64,000 nt of DNA from Alphaproteobacteria bacterium (GCA_022820945.1 JAJEEP010000005.1:1-64000), one strand, 5' to 3'; positions 1 through 8,148 are shown, counted from the stretch's first letter. Notes: a model not told the origin generated them from the sequence alone. Translations and numbers: made by a program.

Positions 1-1221
1 TCTGAAGTTTCTATCCAACTTTGGCATGGACGTTGAGAGTTCGTTGGCAGAAGCGCTCGACGGTGGCGAGGATGTCGTCGGCTGACTTGGTCCAGCGGAA
101 GGGTTTGGGGTCGCGGTTGTGGGCCTCGATGTAGCGCTCGATGGCGGCCTCGAGCTCGGCGGTGGAGCGGTGGGCAGCGCGCTTGATCTGCTGCTCGGTC
201 AGCAGGGCGAAGAAGCGCTCGACCTGGTTGAGCCATGACGAGGATGTGGGTGTGAAGTGGCTGTGCCAGCGCGGCCGCTTGGCGAACCAGTCCCGGATCA
301 GCTTGGTCTTGTGGCTGGATGCATTGTCCATGACGACATGGATGTCGAGGTCGGCGGGCACGTTGCGTTCCACTTCGTCGAGGAAGGTGCGGAACTCTCG
401 CGCCCGGTGCCGCTTCATGCAGGTTCCGATGATCGCGCCGGTGGCGGTGTCCAGGGCTGCGAACAGCGTGGTGGTGCCGTGACGCTTGTAGTCGTGCGTG
501 CGCCGCTCCACCTGGCCCGGCCGCATGGGCAGCATCGGTTGCGTGCGGTCGAGCGCCTGGATCTGGGTTCGCATGTTCGCTCGGACCAGTGGCGCTCCAT
601 GCTCACTCTCGTCCACGCAGAGCACGAGCGCGCGCTCCGGCGGGTCGAGATAGAGGCCTATGATGTCGCGCACCTTGGCGACGAACAGCGGATCGCTCGA
701 CAGCTTGAAGCTCTCGACCCGGTGCGGTTGCAGGCCGAAGGCACCCCAGATGCGGTGCACCGTCGTCACCGAGACGCCCGTGGCTCGGGCCATCGAGCGG
801 CGGCTCCAGTGGGTCGCATCGTCGGGCACCGTCTCCAGCGTCCGCGTCACCACTTCGGCAATCTTGTCGTCGCCGATCTTGCGCGGCGCACCGGGCCGCG
901 GCTCGTCGTCGAGCCCCGCAAGACGCCTCTCGGCAAAGCGCGAACGCCACAGCCCGACGGTGCGCCGCGAGACGTCCAGCTTCTCTGCAATCGCGCAGTT
1001 GTTCAGGCCATCCGCCGCCAACAGCACGATCCGCGCTCGCCGCGCCGCCCCGTGCGAGGACTTGCGACGCCGAGCCCGCTGCTCAAGCTCACCCCGTTCG
1101 GCATCGCTCAGAACAATCGCAACCGCCTTGCCCCGCGCCATGGCCCCCTCCGAATCGATGACCCGAAGCACAGCGAATCACAGGCCAACAGCTTTGGCTA
1201 GTAATTTATGAAACAGAACAC
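1..1221 (-). mobile_element. IS630-family insertion sequence (left end at or beyond window edge)
   Basis: A single transposase gene fills this segment. The right end, read inward from about 1221, starts TGTTCTGTTTCATAAATTAC; the left end starts TCTGAAGTTTCTATCCAAC. They share GTTTC at the same offset, so they look like imperfect terminal inverted repeats. A TA dinucleotide, the target of IS630 elements, is at 1222-1223. The left boundary cannot be fixed because the window starts there. The exact ends are an estimate. Confidence 0.7.
11..1141 (-). CDS. IS630-family DDE transposase
   Basis: Intact transposase of 376 residues counted from the ATG at 1141, usual length for the family; an upstream start at 1171 is possible. 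The N-terminal 130 residues form helix-turn-helix DNA-binding domains (VSRRTVGLWRSRF near 57-69). The catalytic domain shows the DDE triad: D177 in VLCVDESEHG, D272 in HVVMDNASSH and E308 in SSSWLNQVERFF. These motifs are characteristic of IS630/Tc1-mariner transposases that cut and paste at TA sites. No frameshift is seen, so the element may be active. Confidence 0.95.
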   Translation of the reverse strand: MARGKAVAIVLSDAERGELEQRARRRKSSHGAARRARIVLLAADGLNNCAIAEKLDVSRRTVGLWRSRFAERRLAGLDDEPRPGAPRKIGDDKIAEVVTRTLETVPDDATHWSRRSMARATGVSVTTVHRIWGAFGLQPHRVESFKLSSDPLFVAKVRDIIGLYLDPPERALVLCVDESEHGAPLVRANMRTQIQALDRTQPMLPMRPGQVERRTHDYKRHGTTTLFAALDTATGAIIGTCMKRHRAREFRTFLDEVERNVPADLDIHVVMDNASSHKTKLIRDWFAKRPRWHSHFTPTSSSWLNQVERFFALLTEQQIKRAAHRSTAELEAAIERYIEAHNRDPKPFRWTKSADDILATVERFCQRTLNVHAKVG

Positions 1222-1234
1222 TAGCCTCGACGCC

Positions 1235-1528
1235 ATGAGTGACGGGACGCCCACCCACTACGTGGTCGTCGAGGGGCTGGCGGGCGAGGACTCGACCTGG
1301 CGTGTCGTCCGTGCCGAGGAGCACGCGCGAGGACGCAAGCTCTACGCTTTCGTGGGCACCTGTCAGACGCGCCGTGCGGCTCTGTCTCTGGCGCGCGCGC
1401 TCAACGAGAAGCGCGCTGTCGACGACGAGACGTTGCGCGCCGCGGCGCTGAAGGGGCTGGCCCTGGCTCCCGGCCGCGCCGACATCGCGCCCGCGCCGGA
1501 CCCCTACCGGCTCAGGCCCTCCTGTTAA
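1235..1528 (+). CDS. small hypothetical protein beside the IS element
   Basis: A 97-residue protein beginning MSDGTPTHYVVVEG, with a short beta-rich start (YVVVEG, TWRVVRAEE) and a helical middle (RRAALSLARALNEKR). I do not recognise a family. The reading frame extends upstream to 1208, but that part lies in the IS end, so the ATG at 1235 is preferred. No ribosome binding site is visible because the IS end lies about 12 bases upstream; the insertion may have removed the native leader. It may be intact but silent or driven from the IS. Confidence 0.45.
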   Translation: MSDGTPTHYVVVEGLAGEDSTWRVVRAEEHARGRKLYAFVGTCQTRRAALSLARALNEKRAVDDETLRAAALKGLALAPGRADIAPAPDPYRLRPSC

Positions 1529-1537
1529 GACTCTTTA

Positions 1538-1646
1538 TCGCTCACGGCAGCCGGCCTGCGGCCGGCGCCTCCGCGAGGGCGCCGCATAAGCGGCGGGCCG
1601 CGGTCGCGGCCTGTCGCGAGTCCGTCGAAGACGGACTCGCTCAAAG
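1538..1646. repeat. 109-bp dispersed repeat, copy A
   Basis: Aligns without gaps to 63612-63720 with 8 mismatches (about 93% identity). It contains several inverted repeats, the clearest being GAGTCCGTC-gaa-GACGGACTC at 1618-1638, plus GGCGCC copies that can pair. It lies between convergent genes, as does copy B. It may act as a REP/BIME-like element or bidirectional terminator; function is inferred only from position and structure. Confidence 0.8.
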
Positions 1647-1656
1647 ATCACGGGCT

Positions 1657-2292
1657 TCAGGCGTTTCGTTTCCTGATCTCGTCGAGATAGTCGAGCACCC
1701 GCTCGGACGAGACGATATCGGCGTAGCGGCGGCCGACATCGCGCAGGTTGTCCCGGTGCGGCCGCTCGTCGGCATCGCCGACGCAGTCCTCCGGCACCAT
1801 GGTGCGGTAGCCGTGGGAGAAGGAATCGATCACCGAGGCGCGGATGCAGCCGCTGGTCATGCAGCCCATGACGATGGTCGTGTCCACACCGTGCTTGGTG
1901 AGGAAGGCGGTCACCGGGGTCTGGAAGAAGATCGAGGGGCCGGACTTGCGCAGGATGTAGTCGTAGTCGGCATCGGAGGTGCGGGGCTCCATCTCGGCGC
2001 ACGGGTCGCCCTCGAAGAAGTTCTCGCGCACCGGCGCGATCTTCCAGTAGGGCATGTCGCGCTCGGAGTGATAGGCGGTGTAGCAGTTGGCGACCGGCAC
2101 CCGCGCCGCGCGCGCGGCCTCCAGCACCCGCGCGGTGTTCTCCACGGCGCGATGCACCAGCGGGCAGTTGCCGAGAGGGAACTCCGGCTGGGTGAAGCCG
2201 GTCTGGAAATCGACCACGAGGATGCCCGGCCGCTCGCCGAAGCCGATCTCCATCGCGCCGTAGCCGATGTCCTGATAGGTGTCGTCGCTCAT
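1657..2292 (-). CDS. cysteine hydrolase, isochorismatase/N-carbamoylsarcosine amidohydrolase-like
   Basis: 211 residues from the ATG at 2292, preceded by AAGGGGGAA. The isochorismatase-like fold is shown by the catalytic triad: D28 in ILVVDFQTGF, K116 in ILRKSGPS and C149 in MTSGCIRAS. The stretch GCMTSGCIRASVIDSF resembles N-carbamoylsarcosine amidohydrolases, which release ammonia and CO2 from N-carbamoyl amino acids; maleamate or related amidases are alternatives. It ends a minus-strand run following a hydroxypyruvate-isomerase-like gene. With the hydantoinase genes further right it could fit a creatinine or hydantoin route, but the substrate is not settled by sequence. Confidence 0.85.
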   Translation of the reverse strand: MSDDTYQDIGYGAMEIGFGERPGILVVDFQTGFTQPEFPLGNCPLVHRAVENTARVLEAARAARVPVANCYTAYHSERDMPYWKIAPVRENFFEGDPCAEMEPRTSDADYDYILRKSGPSIFFQTPVTAFLTKHGVDTTIVMGCMTSGCIRASVIDSFSHGYRTMVPEDCVGDADERPHRDNLRDVGRRYADIVSSERVLDYLDEIRKRNA

Positions 2293-2338
2293 TGCGTTCC
2301 CCCTTGTCGCCACTCTCTGCGGCGGCTCAAGCGACCGA

Positions 2339-3130
2339 TCAGGCGGCGCCGATGCCGTAGGGCGCGGCCCAGCCCAGGCCCTCCAGCGTGCCGCCCCTGG
2401 GCCGGTACTCGCAGCCGATCCAGCCGTCGTACCCCGCCGCATCGAGCATGTCGAACAGGTAGGGATAGTTGATCTCGCCGACGTCGGGCTCGTGGCGGCC
2501 GGGGACACCGGAAACCTGGATGTGCGAGACGATCGCGCGATGCTGGGCGAAGCCCGCCGCGAGGCTGCCTTCCATGATCTGTCGGTGATAGAAGTCGTAC
2601 TGGAGGAAGAGGTTCTTGCTCCCCACCGTCTCGATCACGCGCTGCGCGTGGCCTGAGGTCGACAGCAGATAACCCGGATTGTCTACCGTGTTCAGCGGCT
2701 CGATCAGCGAGCGGATGCCTTCGCGGCCGAACGCGTCCGCCGCATAGGCGAGGTTCCCGATATAGGTGTCCTCGTAAGCGCGCGCGTCGGCACCCTCCGG
2801 CACGATGGCGGCCAGCACATGAACCTGTCGGCAGCCCAGCGCATCAGCATAGCGGAGCGCGTTATCGACCGAACGGCGGAAGTCGTCCTGCCTGCCCGGC
2901 AACCCGGTGATGCCCCGTTCTCCGGCTTCCCAGCTTCCCGGCGAGAGGTTGAAGAGCGCCTGGCTCAGCCCGTTGTCGTCGAGCCGGGCCGCAAGCTCCG
3001 CCGGCGGCGCGAGATCGTAGGGAAACAGATATTCCACAGCCTGGAAGCCCGCGCACCGCGCCGCCTCGAAGCGGTCGAGAAAATCCACCTCCTGGAAGAG
3101 GAAGCTGAGATTGGCGGCGAATTTCGGCAT
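2339..3130 (-). CDS. hydroxypyruvate isomerase family protein (TIM-barrel)
   Basis: 263 residues beginning MPKFAANLSFLFQEVDFLDRF, the usual start of Hyi/OtnI-type isomerases (xylose-isomerase-like TIM barrel). Metal- and substrate-site segments are visible: SLIEPLN (Glu), FLQYDFYH (Asp/His), SHIQVSG (His) and WIGCEYRP (Glu). The family interconverts hydroxypyruvate with tartronate semialdehyde, or 2-oxo-tetronates. It lies 46 bases upstream of the cysteine hydrolase and downstream of a sugar-type ABC importer on the same strand, consistent with catabolism of an imported sugar acid. Substrate is inferred from family. Confidence 0.85.
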   Translation of the reverse strand: MPKFAANLSFLFQEVDFLDRFEAARCAGFQAVEYLFPYDLAPPAELAARLDDNGLSQALFNLSPGSWEAGERGITGLPGRQDDFRRSVDNALRYADALGCRQVHVLAAIVPEGADARAYEDTYIGNLAYAADAFGREGIRSLIEPLNTVDNPGYLLSTSGHAQRVIETVGSKNLFLQYDFYHRQIMEGSLAAGFAQHRAIVSHIQVSGVPGRHEPDVGEINYPYLFDMLDAAGYDGWIGCEYRPRGGTLEGLGWAAPYGIGAA

Positions 3131-3167
3131 GGTTCCTCCGGCGCCCGGCGGCCCCGGGGCAAATGCG

Positions 3168-3377
3168 CTAGAAGCAGCCCAGTGCGGCGCCCGCGCGCTC
3201 GATCCACATGACGAGGTAGGAGTCGGTGACGCTCTGGTAGGCCTCGGTGGCGAGCGCGTGGCAGGTGTCCGCGTGCGCGGCGACGAGCCCGACGCCGAGC
3301 GCTGCCGCGACCCCCATCATGAGCCTGCGGCGTGCGCCACCCCGAAGTCTGTGTCGTTCGACCGTCACTGCCGACAT
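3168..3377 (-). CDS. possible small exported protein, unknown function
   Basis: A 69-residue frame starting MSAVTVERHRLRGGARRR, then a hydrophobic stretch (LMMGVAAALGVGLVAAHA) resembling a signal peptide, then a short mature part with two cysteines (DTCHALATEAYQ and ALGCF). I do not recognise it. The frame is open further upstream but that region overlaps the leader of the divergent gene at 3518. It may be a real small periplasmic protein; evidence is limited to the signal-like N-terminus and the otherwise empty stretch. Confidence 0.35.
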   Translation of the reverse strand: MSAVTVERHRLRGGARRRLMMGVAAALGVGLVAAHADTCHALATEAYQSVTDSYLVMWIERAGAALGCF

Positions 3378-3517
3378 CACGACATGATTATGCGCCTGCG
3401 TGGAATTTAATCCTATCCCGCAGGCACCGGGCAGGCGGCAGCCGTGGTGAGAGACCCAAGTTGGTGGGATGATGCGACGGACCAGTACCAAACGAGCGCC
3501 AAGGAAGGGAGAAACGG

Positions 3518-4018
3518 ATGGCGACACGCGAGTGGTTGATGAGCGAGCGCAATCTGGCCGACGAGCCGGTGAACAGCCTCGGGGACATGAGCGAAAGCGA
3601 GCGGGCCAATCTCGCGCTCCTCGTCAGGCAGTGCCGGGGCTGGTCGAGCCAGAACGTCGACGAGGTTGTGGCGGTTATGGCCGAGGACGGGGTCTATCAC
3701 GACATCACCCTGCCGCCGGCGGTGGGCCATGACGCGATCCGCACGTTCGGCGCGGGCTGGCTCGACGCGGTGCCCGACCTCTCGCTCTACATCGAGGCGT
3801 TCTGCGTTCAGGGCAATGTCGTCTGCGACATGGGCTGGATGAGCGGCACCATCACGAAGGACTACTTCGGCCTCCCCGGCAACGGTCAGCGCTTCGACTG
3901 CCAGTTCTCCCAGATCTGCTTCGTCGAGAACGGCCGGATTCAGTATCTGCGCGGCCTCTGGAACGCGCCCGACATGTACAACCAGGTGGGCTGGGACCTG
4001 GCTGGACTGAAACGCTAG
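3518..4018 (+). CDS. SnoaL-like/NTF2-fold protein
   Basis: 166 residues; the ATG at 3518 follows a clear GGAAGGGAG ribosome binding site. The pattern is that of SnoaL-like polyketide-cyclase/ester-cyclase proteins: an N-terminal helix (LLVRQCRGWSSQNVDEVVAVM), the AEDGVYHDITLPP strand, GHDAIRTFGAGWLDAVPDLS, and C-terminal strands ending IQYLRGLWNAPDMYNQVGW. Such proteins form cone-shaped pockets and may be isomerases, hydratases or cyclases. Its stop codon overlaps the stop of the convergent dioxygenase gene by four bases. Two further SnoaL-like proteins lie at 53623 and 56217. Confidence 0.8.
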   Translation: MATREWLMSERNLADEPVNSLGDMSESERANLALLVRQCRGWSSQNVDEVVAVMAEDGVYHDITLPPAVGHDAIRTFGAGWLDAVPDLSLYIEAFCVQGNVVCDMGWMSGTITKDYFGLPGNGQRFDCQFSQICFVENGRIQYLRGLWNAPDMYNQVGWDLAGLKR

Positions 4019-4995
4019 GCGGATTCTCCGGTCTGTGCTGCGTCCTCCGAGCGGAACGCCGGGTCCCAGCGGGAGAAGTACCAGGAGCCGTCGATCGCGG
4101 GGTCGAGCGGGTCGCCGTCGCCTCGATTGACCCAGGCGTCGTACTTCTCGCGCTCCTCCTGCGCCCAGCGCATCATGTCGGGGCGGAAGGCGGGGTCGTC
4201 GCCCTTGCGCATCCGGGGCCCGCGGATCAGCACGCCCTCGAGCCCCGTGGGATCGCTCGGCCGCTGCCAGCGCACGTCGATCGCCCAGCGCACCTGGTTC
4301 GAGCGGTTCCAGAGCCCGCGGTGCGGCATGTTCTCGTGGATGAACAGCACCGAGCCCTTGCGCATCGCGCAGGTCACCAGATCGCCGGGCGGCATGTCGT
4401 CTTCGTCGATGTAGAGATACCAGGAGCGCGGATCGCCGATCACCTTCTCCACCTTGTGGCGGGCGTTGCCGGTGGGCCTGTGGCCGCCGCGCACCACCTG
4501 CAGGCAGCCGTTCTCCTCGCCCACATCGAGCAGCGGGATCCAGCAGGCGGGCTGCGCCGTGCCCTGCCCGCTGGGCGCGAGATATCCGGAATCCTGGTGC
4601 CACGGCACCGTCATCAGCACGTTTTCCGGCACCTTGGGGCGCACGTTCCAGATCGCGCCGCCCTCGATGTCGGGGCCGATGATCGCGGCCACAATGTCGA
4701 GCAGGCGGTCCGACGACCAGAGCGCCGCAAGCGCCGGCCCCATGGGCGTGGAGATCTGCATCAGGCCGGGCGCTTCGTCGTACTCCGCCGCGATAGCCGC
4801 CATGCGGGTGTAGAAGCTCTCATCCGCGTAGGCGCTCGTGATCCGGCCCGCCTCGAACAGCCGCCCGGCGAGGGAATCGACCGCCCCGGCGATCTCGTCG
4901 ATCACCGGCTGCAGGTCGTCGTCCGACAGCAATCCCTCGACCATGAGGAATCCGTCGCGCTGGTATTGCGCCAGCTGCTCAGCACTGATCGTCAC
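4015..4995 (-). CDS. phytanoyl-CoA dioxygenase (PhyH) family protein
   Basis: 326 residues. An Fe(II)/2-oxoglutarate-dependent oxygenase of the PhyH family: the iron-binding H133-x-D135 is in VPWHQDSGY and the distal His region is FIHENMPHRGLWN (H225 probable), followed by WAIDVRWQRP. These enzymes hydroxylate acyl-CoAs or small natural products using O2 and 2-oxoglutarate. It is followed 3' to 5' by the ABC importer genes on the same strand, so it may act on the imported compound. A second, only distantly similar PhyH is at 33009. Confidence 0.9.
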   Translation of the reverse strand: MTISAEQLAQYQRDGFLMVEGLLSDDDLQPVIDEIAGAVDSLAGRLFEAGRITSAYADESFYTRMAAIAAEYDEAPGLMQISTPMGPALAALWSSDRLLDIVAAIIGPDIEGGAIWNVRPKVPENVLMTVPWHQDSGYLAPSGQGTAQPACWIPLLDVGEENGCLQVVRGGHRPTGNARHKVEKVIGDPRSWYLYIDEDDMPPGDLVTCAMRKGSVLFIHENMPHRGLWNRSNQVRWAIDVRWQRPSDPTGLEGVLIRGPRMRKGDDPAFRPDMMRWAQEEREKYDAWVNRGDGDPLDPAIDGSWYFSRWDPAFRSEDAAQTGESA

Positions 4996-5029
4996 TGCAC
5001 TCCCTCCCGCTCGGCAACGGGCGCCCGCG

Positions 5030-5776
5030 TCAGCGGACGCCCATCATGAGCTTGATGATCTCGTCCTGATCGGTCTCTCCGGTCTGGCGGATGCCCGCCA
5101 GCTGCCCCCGGTGCAGCACCATGATGCGGTCTGCCGTCGAGAATATCTCCTGCAGATTATGACTCACGAATACCACGGCAACGCCGGTCTCGCGCAGGCG
5201 GCCGATCAGCTCCAGCACCTTGCCGATCTCGACCACCGCGAGCGCGGCGGTCGGCTCGTCCATGAAGATGAGCCGCGCGTCCCAATAGAGTGCGCGGCTG
5301 ATGGCGACCGCCTTCTTCTGCCCGCCCGAGAGATAGCCCACCTGCGCGGTCGGCGACAGCGAGCCGAGGCCGAGGCTCTCCAGCAGCTCCGCCGCTTCGG
5401 CGATCATGCGCCGCCGGTCGATGGTCTTGACCCGCGTGCGCAGCAGCCGGCCGAGGAAGACGTTCTCCCAGACCTCCAGCTCGTCCACCAGCGCCATGTC
5501 CTGGTAGATGACCTCGATACCGCGCTCGCGCGAATCCCGCGGCGTGACGAAGGCCACCTCCTGGTCGGCGAAGACGATCTCGCCCGCATTGGGGCGGTGG
5601 ACTCCCGAGACCAGCTTGATCAACGTCGACTTGCCCGCTCCGTTGTCGCCGACGAGGCCCAGCACCTCGTTGCCGTGCGCCTCGAAGCTCACGCCATCCA
5701 GCGCCACGACATGGTCGAAGCGCTTGGAGAGCCCGCGCACCTTCAGGAGGGCTCCGTCGGCGCCGGCAGACGTCAT
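5030..5776 (-). CDS. sugar-type ABC transporter ATP-binding protein
   Basis: 248 residues from the ATG at 5776, which overlaps the permease stop as ATGA, indicating translational coupling; longer starts at 5794 and 5824 are less likely. Walker A is GDNGAGKST (43-51), the Q-loop is near Q92, the signature is LSGGQ (149-153), Walker B is LIFMDEP (169-175) and the H-loop His is near 206. It is a single-domain ATPase, like FrcA, not the double-domain RbsA form. It energises uptake with the permease and binding protein upstream. Confidence 0.93.
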   Translation of the reverse strand: MTSAGADGALLKVRGLSKRFDHVVALDGVSFEAHGNEVLGLVGDNGAGKSTLIKLVSGVHRPNAGEIVFADQEVAFVTPRDSRERGIEVIYQDMALVDELEVWENVFLGRLLRTRVKTIDRRRMIAEAAELLESLGLGSLSPTAQVGYLSGGQKKAVAISRALYWDARLIFMDEPTAALAVVEIGKVLELIGRLRETGVAVVFVSHNLQEIFSTADRIMVLHRGQLAGIRQTGETDQDEIIKLMMGVR

Positions 5777-6750
5777 GGTGTGCCGGTCCGCCATCGTTCC
5801 TCGAAGATCTCGGTGACGCGCCACAACACGACGGCAGCGAGGATCAGCACCCCGCGCACGGCATCGACCCAGAAGCTGGAAATCGGCATGACGCTGAGCC
5901 CCGTCGTGATCACGCCCAAGAGCAGCACTCCGCCGAGCGGCCCCATCATGGTGCCCTTGCCGCCGGCGAGGCTCACCCCGCCGATCACTGCGGCGGCGAA
6001 AACCTCGAACACCATGCCCTGGCCGAGGTTGATGGTCACCGCCTGCAGCCGCCCGGCCAGCACCCAGGCCGCCAGCGCGCCCAGCATACCGGAAAGGACG
6101 AAGGCAGTGAGCGTGTGTTGGTCGACCCGGATGCCGGCCGCGAATGCGGCTTCCCGGTTGCCGCCGATCGCGTAGAGGTCGCGGCCGAAGGCGGTGTAGC
6201 TGAGGACGAACTGGCTGACGACGAACAGGCTGAGAAACAGGATCACCGATATCGGCAGGAGGCCGCCGATGCTGTAGCCGCCGAGCGCGACGAACGAGGG
6301 CGGCAGGTCGTACATCGTGTTGGCGTTGGTGAAGACGTAGGTGAAGCCCCGGAGCGCCAGCAGCATGGCGAGCGTCACGATGAAGGCGTTCACGCGGAGC
6401 TTGATGATGAAGAAGCTGTTGATGCAGCCGACCCCCGCCCCCATGGCCAGCATGAGGACGATGACGAGCGCCGGCGGCAGCTGCCAGCCCGAGCCGAAGA
6501 ACGCGTTGGTCGACACCATCCAGGCACCGACCAGTGCGGTGAACCCCAGCGTCGATTCCGAGGACAGATCGAAGCGGCCGGCGAGCAGGCAGAAGATCAT
6601 GCCGATCACCAGAATGCCGAGGATCGACGAGTGCTCCAGCACGTTGATGAAGATCCGCACCGAGAGAAGGCGCGGCTCGACCGCGACGAACGCGATGGTC
6701 GTGAACAGGAGCACGATCCAGACCGCGTTCCTGAGGAGGAACCTGGTCAA
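5773..6750 (-). CDS. sugar-type ABC transporter permease (RbsC-like)
   Basis: 325 residues with about ten hydrophobic segments. The BPD_transp_2 pattern is clear: ILGILVIGMIFCLLAGRFDLS near the N-terminus, FGRDLYAIGGNREAAFAAGI as the cytoplasmic coupling loop, and AAAVIGGVSLAGGKGTMMGPLGG. Such permeases carry ribose, fructose, autoinducer or polyol-type substrates. It lies between the ATPase (ATGA overlap) and the binding-protein gene, separated from the latter by a strong hairpin at 6793-6826. Confidence 0.93.
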   Translation of the reverse strand: MTRFLLRNAVWIVLLFTTIAFVAVEPRLLSVRIFINVLEHSSILGILVIGMIFCLLAGRFDLSSESTLGFTALVGAWMVSTNAFFGSGWQLPPALVIVLMLAMGAGVGCINSFFIIKLRVNAFIVTLAMLLALRGFTYVFTNANTMYDLPPSFVALGGYSIGGLLPISVILFLSLFVVSQFVLSYTAFGRDLYAIGGNREAAFAAGIRVDQHTLTAFVLSGMLGALAAWVLAGRLQAVTINLGQGMVFEVFAAAVIGGVSLAGGKGTMMGPLGGVLLLGVITTGLSVMPISSFWVDAVRGVLILAAVVLWRVTEIFEERWRTGTP

Positions 6751-6792
6751 TCCCGGTTGCCTCGCAATGGCATGCCGCCGGCGATCACGCGA

Positions 6793-6826
6793 AGCCGCGC
6801 CGGCTCGCCGCCCGGCCGGCGCGGCT
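6793..6826 (-). promoter_or_regulatory. intercistronic hairpin between binding protein and permease genes
   Basis: A perfect 12-bp inverted repeat, AGCCGCGCCGGC at 6793-6804 and GCCGGCGCGGCT at 6815-6826, with a 10-base loop and no following T-run. Placed just after the binding-protein gene, it is typical of a processing or attenuation hairpin that leaves more binding protein than membrane components. The role is inferred. Confidence 0.6.
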
Positions 6827-6887
6827 CATCACTCCGCCGCAGGAACAGGGTGCGCGAACCCGATTCCTGCATGCCCTAGGCGCGGGT

Positions 6888-7949
6888 CTACTGGTACTTC
6901 TTGATCGCGTTACCCCAGAGGCTGGGGTCGGTGTAGTTCGACTTGTCCACCGGACGGCTCGGCGTCTGGATCTCCCAGCCTTCGGTGGCCTCGTTCCAGC
7001 GCGCATCGATCCCGTGATACGGCGCGCCCGGATTGTCGATGGGCCCGGCCGCGGCGATCTTGAAGCTGCCGTCGAGGTAGTGCTTGATGTAGTGGGCGAG
7101 GATCGTGCCGTAGCCCACCATGTCCTGCAGGGCGGAAGCATCCCACAGGTCGTTGCCGATCAGGTCGAGGATGCGGGGGTCGGCATCGATTCCGGTGACC
7201 ACGATGTGGCCGGGCTCGCCGATCTTCTTGAGCTGGCCGAGCGAGTCGAGCGCGGCATCGACACCCGGAATCACGTCGCTGCCCATGGTGATGCCGACCA
7301 GCTCGTTGGCGCTGGCGACCGACTTGGTGATGTCGAAGAACTCCTCCGGCGTCCAGTGCTGCAGCCTGCGGATCAGCTCGATCTTCGGGTGCTTCGCCAG
7401 CACCGCCTGGATCGCCTCCGAACGCTGACGCGCGTTGACCTGGTCCATGGGGCCGTGCAGCTCCAGCACCTTGCCCGCGATCTCGCCGCGCTGCTCCTCG
7501 ATGCGCCTGACCAGCTCCTCGGCGGCGATCGTACCGAGCGAGATGTTGTCGGCCCGCGCGATCAGCTCGACCTTGCCGCCCGCCGAGGTGCGGCCCAGCA
7601 TGAAGACAGGAATGCCGGCCTCGTTGGCCTTCTTGACCGATATGGTGGCGGCAAGGCTGTCCACCGGACCGCCGACGATGGCGTCGTAACCGAGCGCGAT
7701 GGCCGTCGCCCATTCGTCGGCTTCGCGCTTGGCGGAAATCTCCGCGTTCTTGATGACCGCATCCATGCCGAGGCTCTCGGAGACGTCCTGCCAGTTCCTG
7801 GCGATGACGATATCGGCGGCGTTGTTGAGCTGTGGCGCGATGTAGATGACCTTGTACCCGTCCGCGCTGGCACTCTGGCCGCCGACCGCGATGCCGAGCG
7901 CAAGCACTGCGGCGATCGTCGCGTGTTTCAGGATTCTGCCCGCCTGCAT
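6888..7949 (-). CDS. sugar-type ABC transporter substrate-binding protein
   Basis: 353 residues with a signal peptide (MQAGRILKHATIAAVLALGI..., likely cleavage after SASA at 29) and a Peripla_BP_4 body: YKVIYIAPQLNNAADIVIARNWQ, ALGYDAIVGGPVDSLAATISVKKANEAGIPV, VELIARADNISLG, VVTGIDADPRILD. It would capture a sugar-like ligand in the periplasm for the permease and ATPase downstream. It has a good ribosome binding site (GGGGAGGGAA). It heads the operon, and a promoter with an overlapping inverted repeat lies at 8025-8065. Confidence 0.93.
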   Translation of the reverse strand: MQAGRILKHATIAAVLALGIAVGGQSASADGYKVIYIAPQLNNAADIVIARNWQDVSESLGMDAVIKNAEISAKREADEWATAIALGYDAIVGGPVDSLAATISVKKANEAGIPVFMLGRTSAGGKVELIARADNISLGTIAAEELVRRIEEQRGEIAGKVLELHGPMDQVNARQRSEAIQAVLAKHPKIELIRRLQHWTPEEFFDITKSVASANELVGITMGSDVIPGVDAALDSLGQLKKIGEPGHIVVTGIDADPRILDLIGNDLWDASALQDMVGYGTILAHYIKHYLDGSFKIAAAGPIDNPGAPYHGIDARWNEATEGWEIQTPSRPVDKSNYTDPSLWGNAIKKYQ

Positions 7950-8024
7950 GAGTTCCCTCCCCTATGTCTCTGTCGGCTGCCCCGGTTGCATTTGTCTGAT
8001 GTGGTTGGGGGCAACCGCAGGCAC

Positions 8025-8065
8025 AGCATAGCGCGGCGCGTCCTGCGTCTGTCAAACGACGCAGG
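8025..8065 (-). promoter_or_regulatory. predicted promoter with overlapping inverted repeat, ABC operon
   Basis: On the minus strand a perfect TTGACA (8055-8050) is followed 19 bases later by TATGCT (8030-8025), a plausible sigma-70 promoter about 75 bases before the binding-protein start. The -35 sits in the loop of an inverted repeat CCTGCGTC-TGTCAAAC-GACGCAGG (8042-8065), a likely operator for a repressor. No regulator gene adjoins. Prediction only. Confidence 0.45.
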
Positions 8066-8148
8066 CCGGGAGCCCTCTCCTGCGCCGTAGCGGGCCGATC
8101 CGGGGTAGGATGGGGCGGTCGGCGGAAGGCACGAGAGTGTGGTGGGAC

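Noticed and set aside
1538-1646. Repeat as a CRISPR or att site
   Set aside because: Only two dispersed copies, no spacers and no integrase or tRNA nearby.
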